Of a stretch of DNA of 23,053 nt, positions 22,103-23,053 are shown piece after piece (the first letter of the stretch is position 1; the number at the start of each line of letters is the position of its first letter). Source of the DNA: Actinomycetota bacterium (GTDB lineage: Bacteria > Actinomycetota > Actinomycetes > S36-B12 > UBA5976). The position numbers and the translations under genes are program-made. The stretch is taken from NCBI GenBank assembly GCA_016870945.1, contig VGAH01000005.1, positions 1 to 23,053 on the forward strand, in the 5' to 3' direction. The notes beneath the pieces are model-generated. The model was not told the origin of the DNA. It did not search any database and saw nothing but the letters and a program-made list of their open reading frames with translations.

Positions 22103-23053
22103 TTGACGCTTAATTACGCAGTCATCGGCACGGGCAGTATGGGCCGCGAACACATCGAGTGCCTAAAAGTCATACCGAGCGCGAAAGTTATCGCGCTGGC
22201 TGACAGCAGCAAAGAGAGCCTGCGAAATGCTGCTGGTTTGCTCGACTACCCCGTCCAAACTTTTGAGAATTACCAAGACTTGCTTGCGGCTGGTGGTTTC
22301 GATGTGCTGGTGATTGCAACGCCCAACCACACGCATCAAGCGGTTTTGGCTGACGCATTCAAGACTGACGCGCACGTTTTGGTCGAGAAGCCACTTTGCA
22401 TTAGCGACGATGAGTGTCAGGCGGTCGTTTCAGCCGCTAAGGGTCGCAAGGGAATCGTTTGGGTCGGGCAGGAGTACCGGTACATGCCACCCGTGGCTGA
22501 GTTGATTCGCCTTGTCAAAGCTGGCGAAGTGGGCAAGGTGCAGCAGGTTTCTATCAAAGAGCATCGCGAACCGTTCTACCCGAAAGTTGATGACTGGAAC
22601 CGTTTTTCAGCCAACACTGGCGGCACTCTGGTTGAAAAGTGTTGTCACTACTTCGACCTTATGAATTTGTTGGTCGGTGAGTTGCCGGTGCGAGTTTTTG
22701 CTTCTGGTGGTCAGCGAGTGAACCATCTAGACGAGAGCTACCAAGGTAAGAGAGCAGACATTCTTGATTCGGCATACGTAATCGTTGAGTACCCCAGTGG
22801 GGTGCGGGCGATGCTTGATCTTTGTATGTTTGCCGAGGCTTCGAAAGATCGCGAAGTGATAACCGTGATTGGCGATGAGGGCAAAGTCGAGTCGTTTCTA
22901 CCTTCTATGGAACTGCGCCTTGGCAAGCGCGCTGAATGGGGTACCAAGTTGACGTGGGACGACGAGCTGCCAACAAATCGTGGCGTGGGTGTGCGTCATG
23001 TTTATGACCCGAGTGTGAGATACGTGGGTCATCATCATGGTGCTACCTACATA
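22103..23053 (+). CDS. Gfo/Idh/MocA-family oxidoreductase, 3' end outside window
   Basis: 317 residues visible, with the frame still open at the last base. N-terminal Rossmann fold with the NAD(P)-binding GTGSMG (9-14), DVLVIATPNHTH (67-78), the family motif VEKPL (Glu95, Lys96, Pro97) and the catalytic-domain segment GGTLVEKCCHYFDLMNLL (173-190, candidate acid His182 with Lys96). The remainder is the open-faced beta-sheet substrate domain. Members oxidise or reduce sugars, inositols or amino sugars with NAD(P). The TTG at 22103 is the only start between an in-frame TAG at 22091 and Met13. GAGAGGG at 22083-22089 is the nearest ribosome-like site, rather far away. It lies 21 bases after the MalG-type permease, so it probably processes the imported sugar. 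Substrate unknown. Confidence 0.9.
   Translation, partial: MTLNYAVIGTGSMGREHIECLKVIPSAKVIALADSSKESLRNAAGLLDYPVQTFENYQDLLAAGGFDVLVIATPNHTHQAVLADAFKTDAHVLVEKPLCISDDECQAVVSAAKGRKGIVWVGQEYRYMPPVAELIRLVKAGEVGKVQQVSIKEHREPFYPKVDDWNRFSANTGGTLVEKCCHYFDLMNLLVGELPVRVFASGGQRVNHLDESYQGKRADILDSAYVIVEYPSGVRAMLDLCMFAEASKDREVITVIGDEGKVESFLPSMELRLGKRAEWGTKLTWDDELPTNRGVGVRHVYDPSVRYVGHHHGATYI

Noticed and set aside
1..23053. tRNA or rRNA genes, CRISPR arrays, transposases, integrases, phage genes, attachment sites
   Set aside because: No cloverleaf-like sequences, regularly spaced repeats, terminal inverted repeats with transposase or phage gene families were seen; genes keep a uniform style throughout.

Overview
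The window is about 23 kb of bacterial chromosome with roughly half G+C and almost no non-coding DNA. The longest gene-free stretch is about 100 bases. Gene content and order point to an actinobacterium with a compact genome, possibly one of the small free-living freshwater lineages, although the species cannot be fixed from this sequence. The signs are a short Rv1086-like cis-prenyltransferase, a PIN-PhoH ATPase, a fused class I fumarase, a DUF6542-like membrane protein beside ispH and rmuC, GTG/TTG starts without ribosome sites, and heavy use of overlapping genes. No rRNA, tRNA, CRISPR, prophage, insertion sequence or other mobile element was found.

Left part (1-12.2 kb), housekeeping. A thioredoxin-fold/DUF255 protein (YyaL type, cut by the window start) overlaps uppS, and phoH follows. 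On the minus strand xseA-xseB-fumarase form a tight operon that converges on phoH, the two stop codons sharing TTAA. ispH (+) starts 22 bp from xseA (-), and the two -10 boxes overlap. DUF6542-like and rmuC (-) converge on ispH, and ychF (+) diverges from rmuC. A four-helix membrane protein, a HAD phosphatase/mutase and a ROK regulator follow on the minus strand as one likely operon.

Middle part (12.2-18.4 kb), first sugar locus. The ROK regulator diverges from a lipoprotein solute-binding protein (PBP type I), a permease of the RbsC class, an ATPase and a D-tagatose/D-allulose 3-epimerase-family enzyme. A short FGGY kinase converges on the epimerase. A perfect 8-bp inverted repeat sits in the ROK/binding-protein promoter region. 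The set reads as import, 3-epimerisation and phosphorylation of a ketose or related sugar, controlled by the ROK protein. The actual sugar is an inference that the sequence does not settle.

Right part (18.4-23 kb), a divergent TspO/MBR membrane protein, then a second sugar locus. It holds a family-1 solute-binding protein with a signal peptide but no lipobox, two MalF/MalG-type permeases with EAA loops, no ATPase, and a Gfo/Idh/MocA oxidoreductase cut by the window end. Both binding-protein genes are followed by very stable GC-rich hairpins placed before their permeases. These probably set a high binding-protein to permease ratio.

Most genes belong to well-known families and I see no clearly new multi-gene system. 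The points most worth a second look are the divergent overlapping promoters at ispH/xseA, the hairpin-bearing binding-protein/permease junctions, the ROK operator and the epimerase/FGGY kinase pairing.
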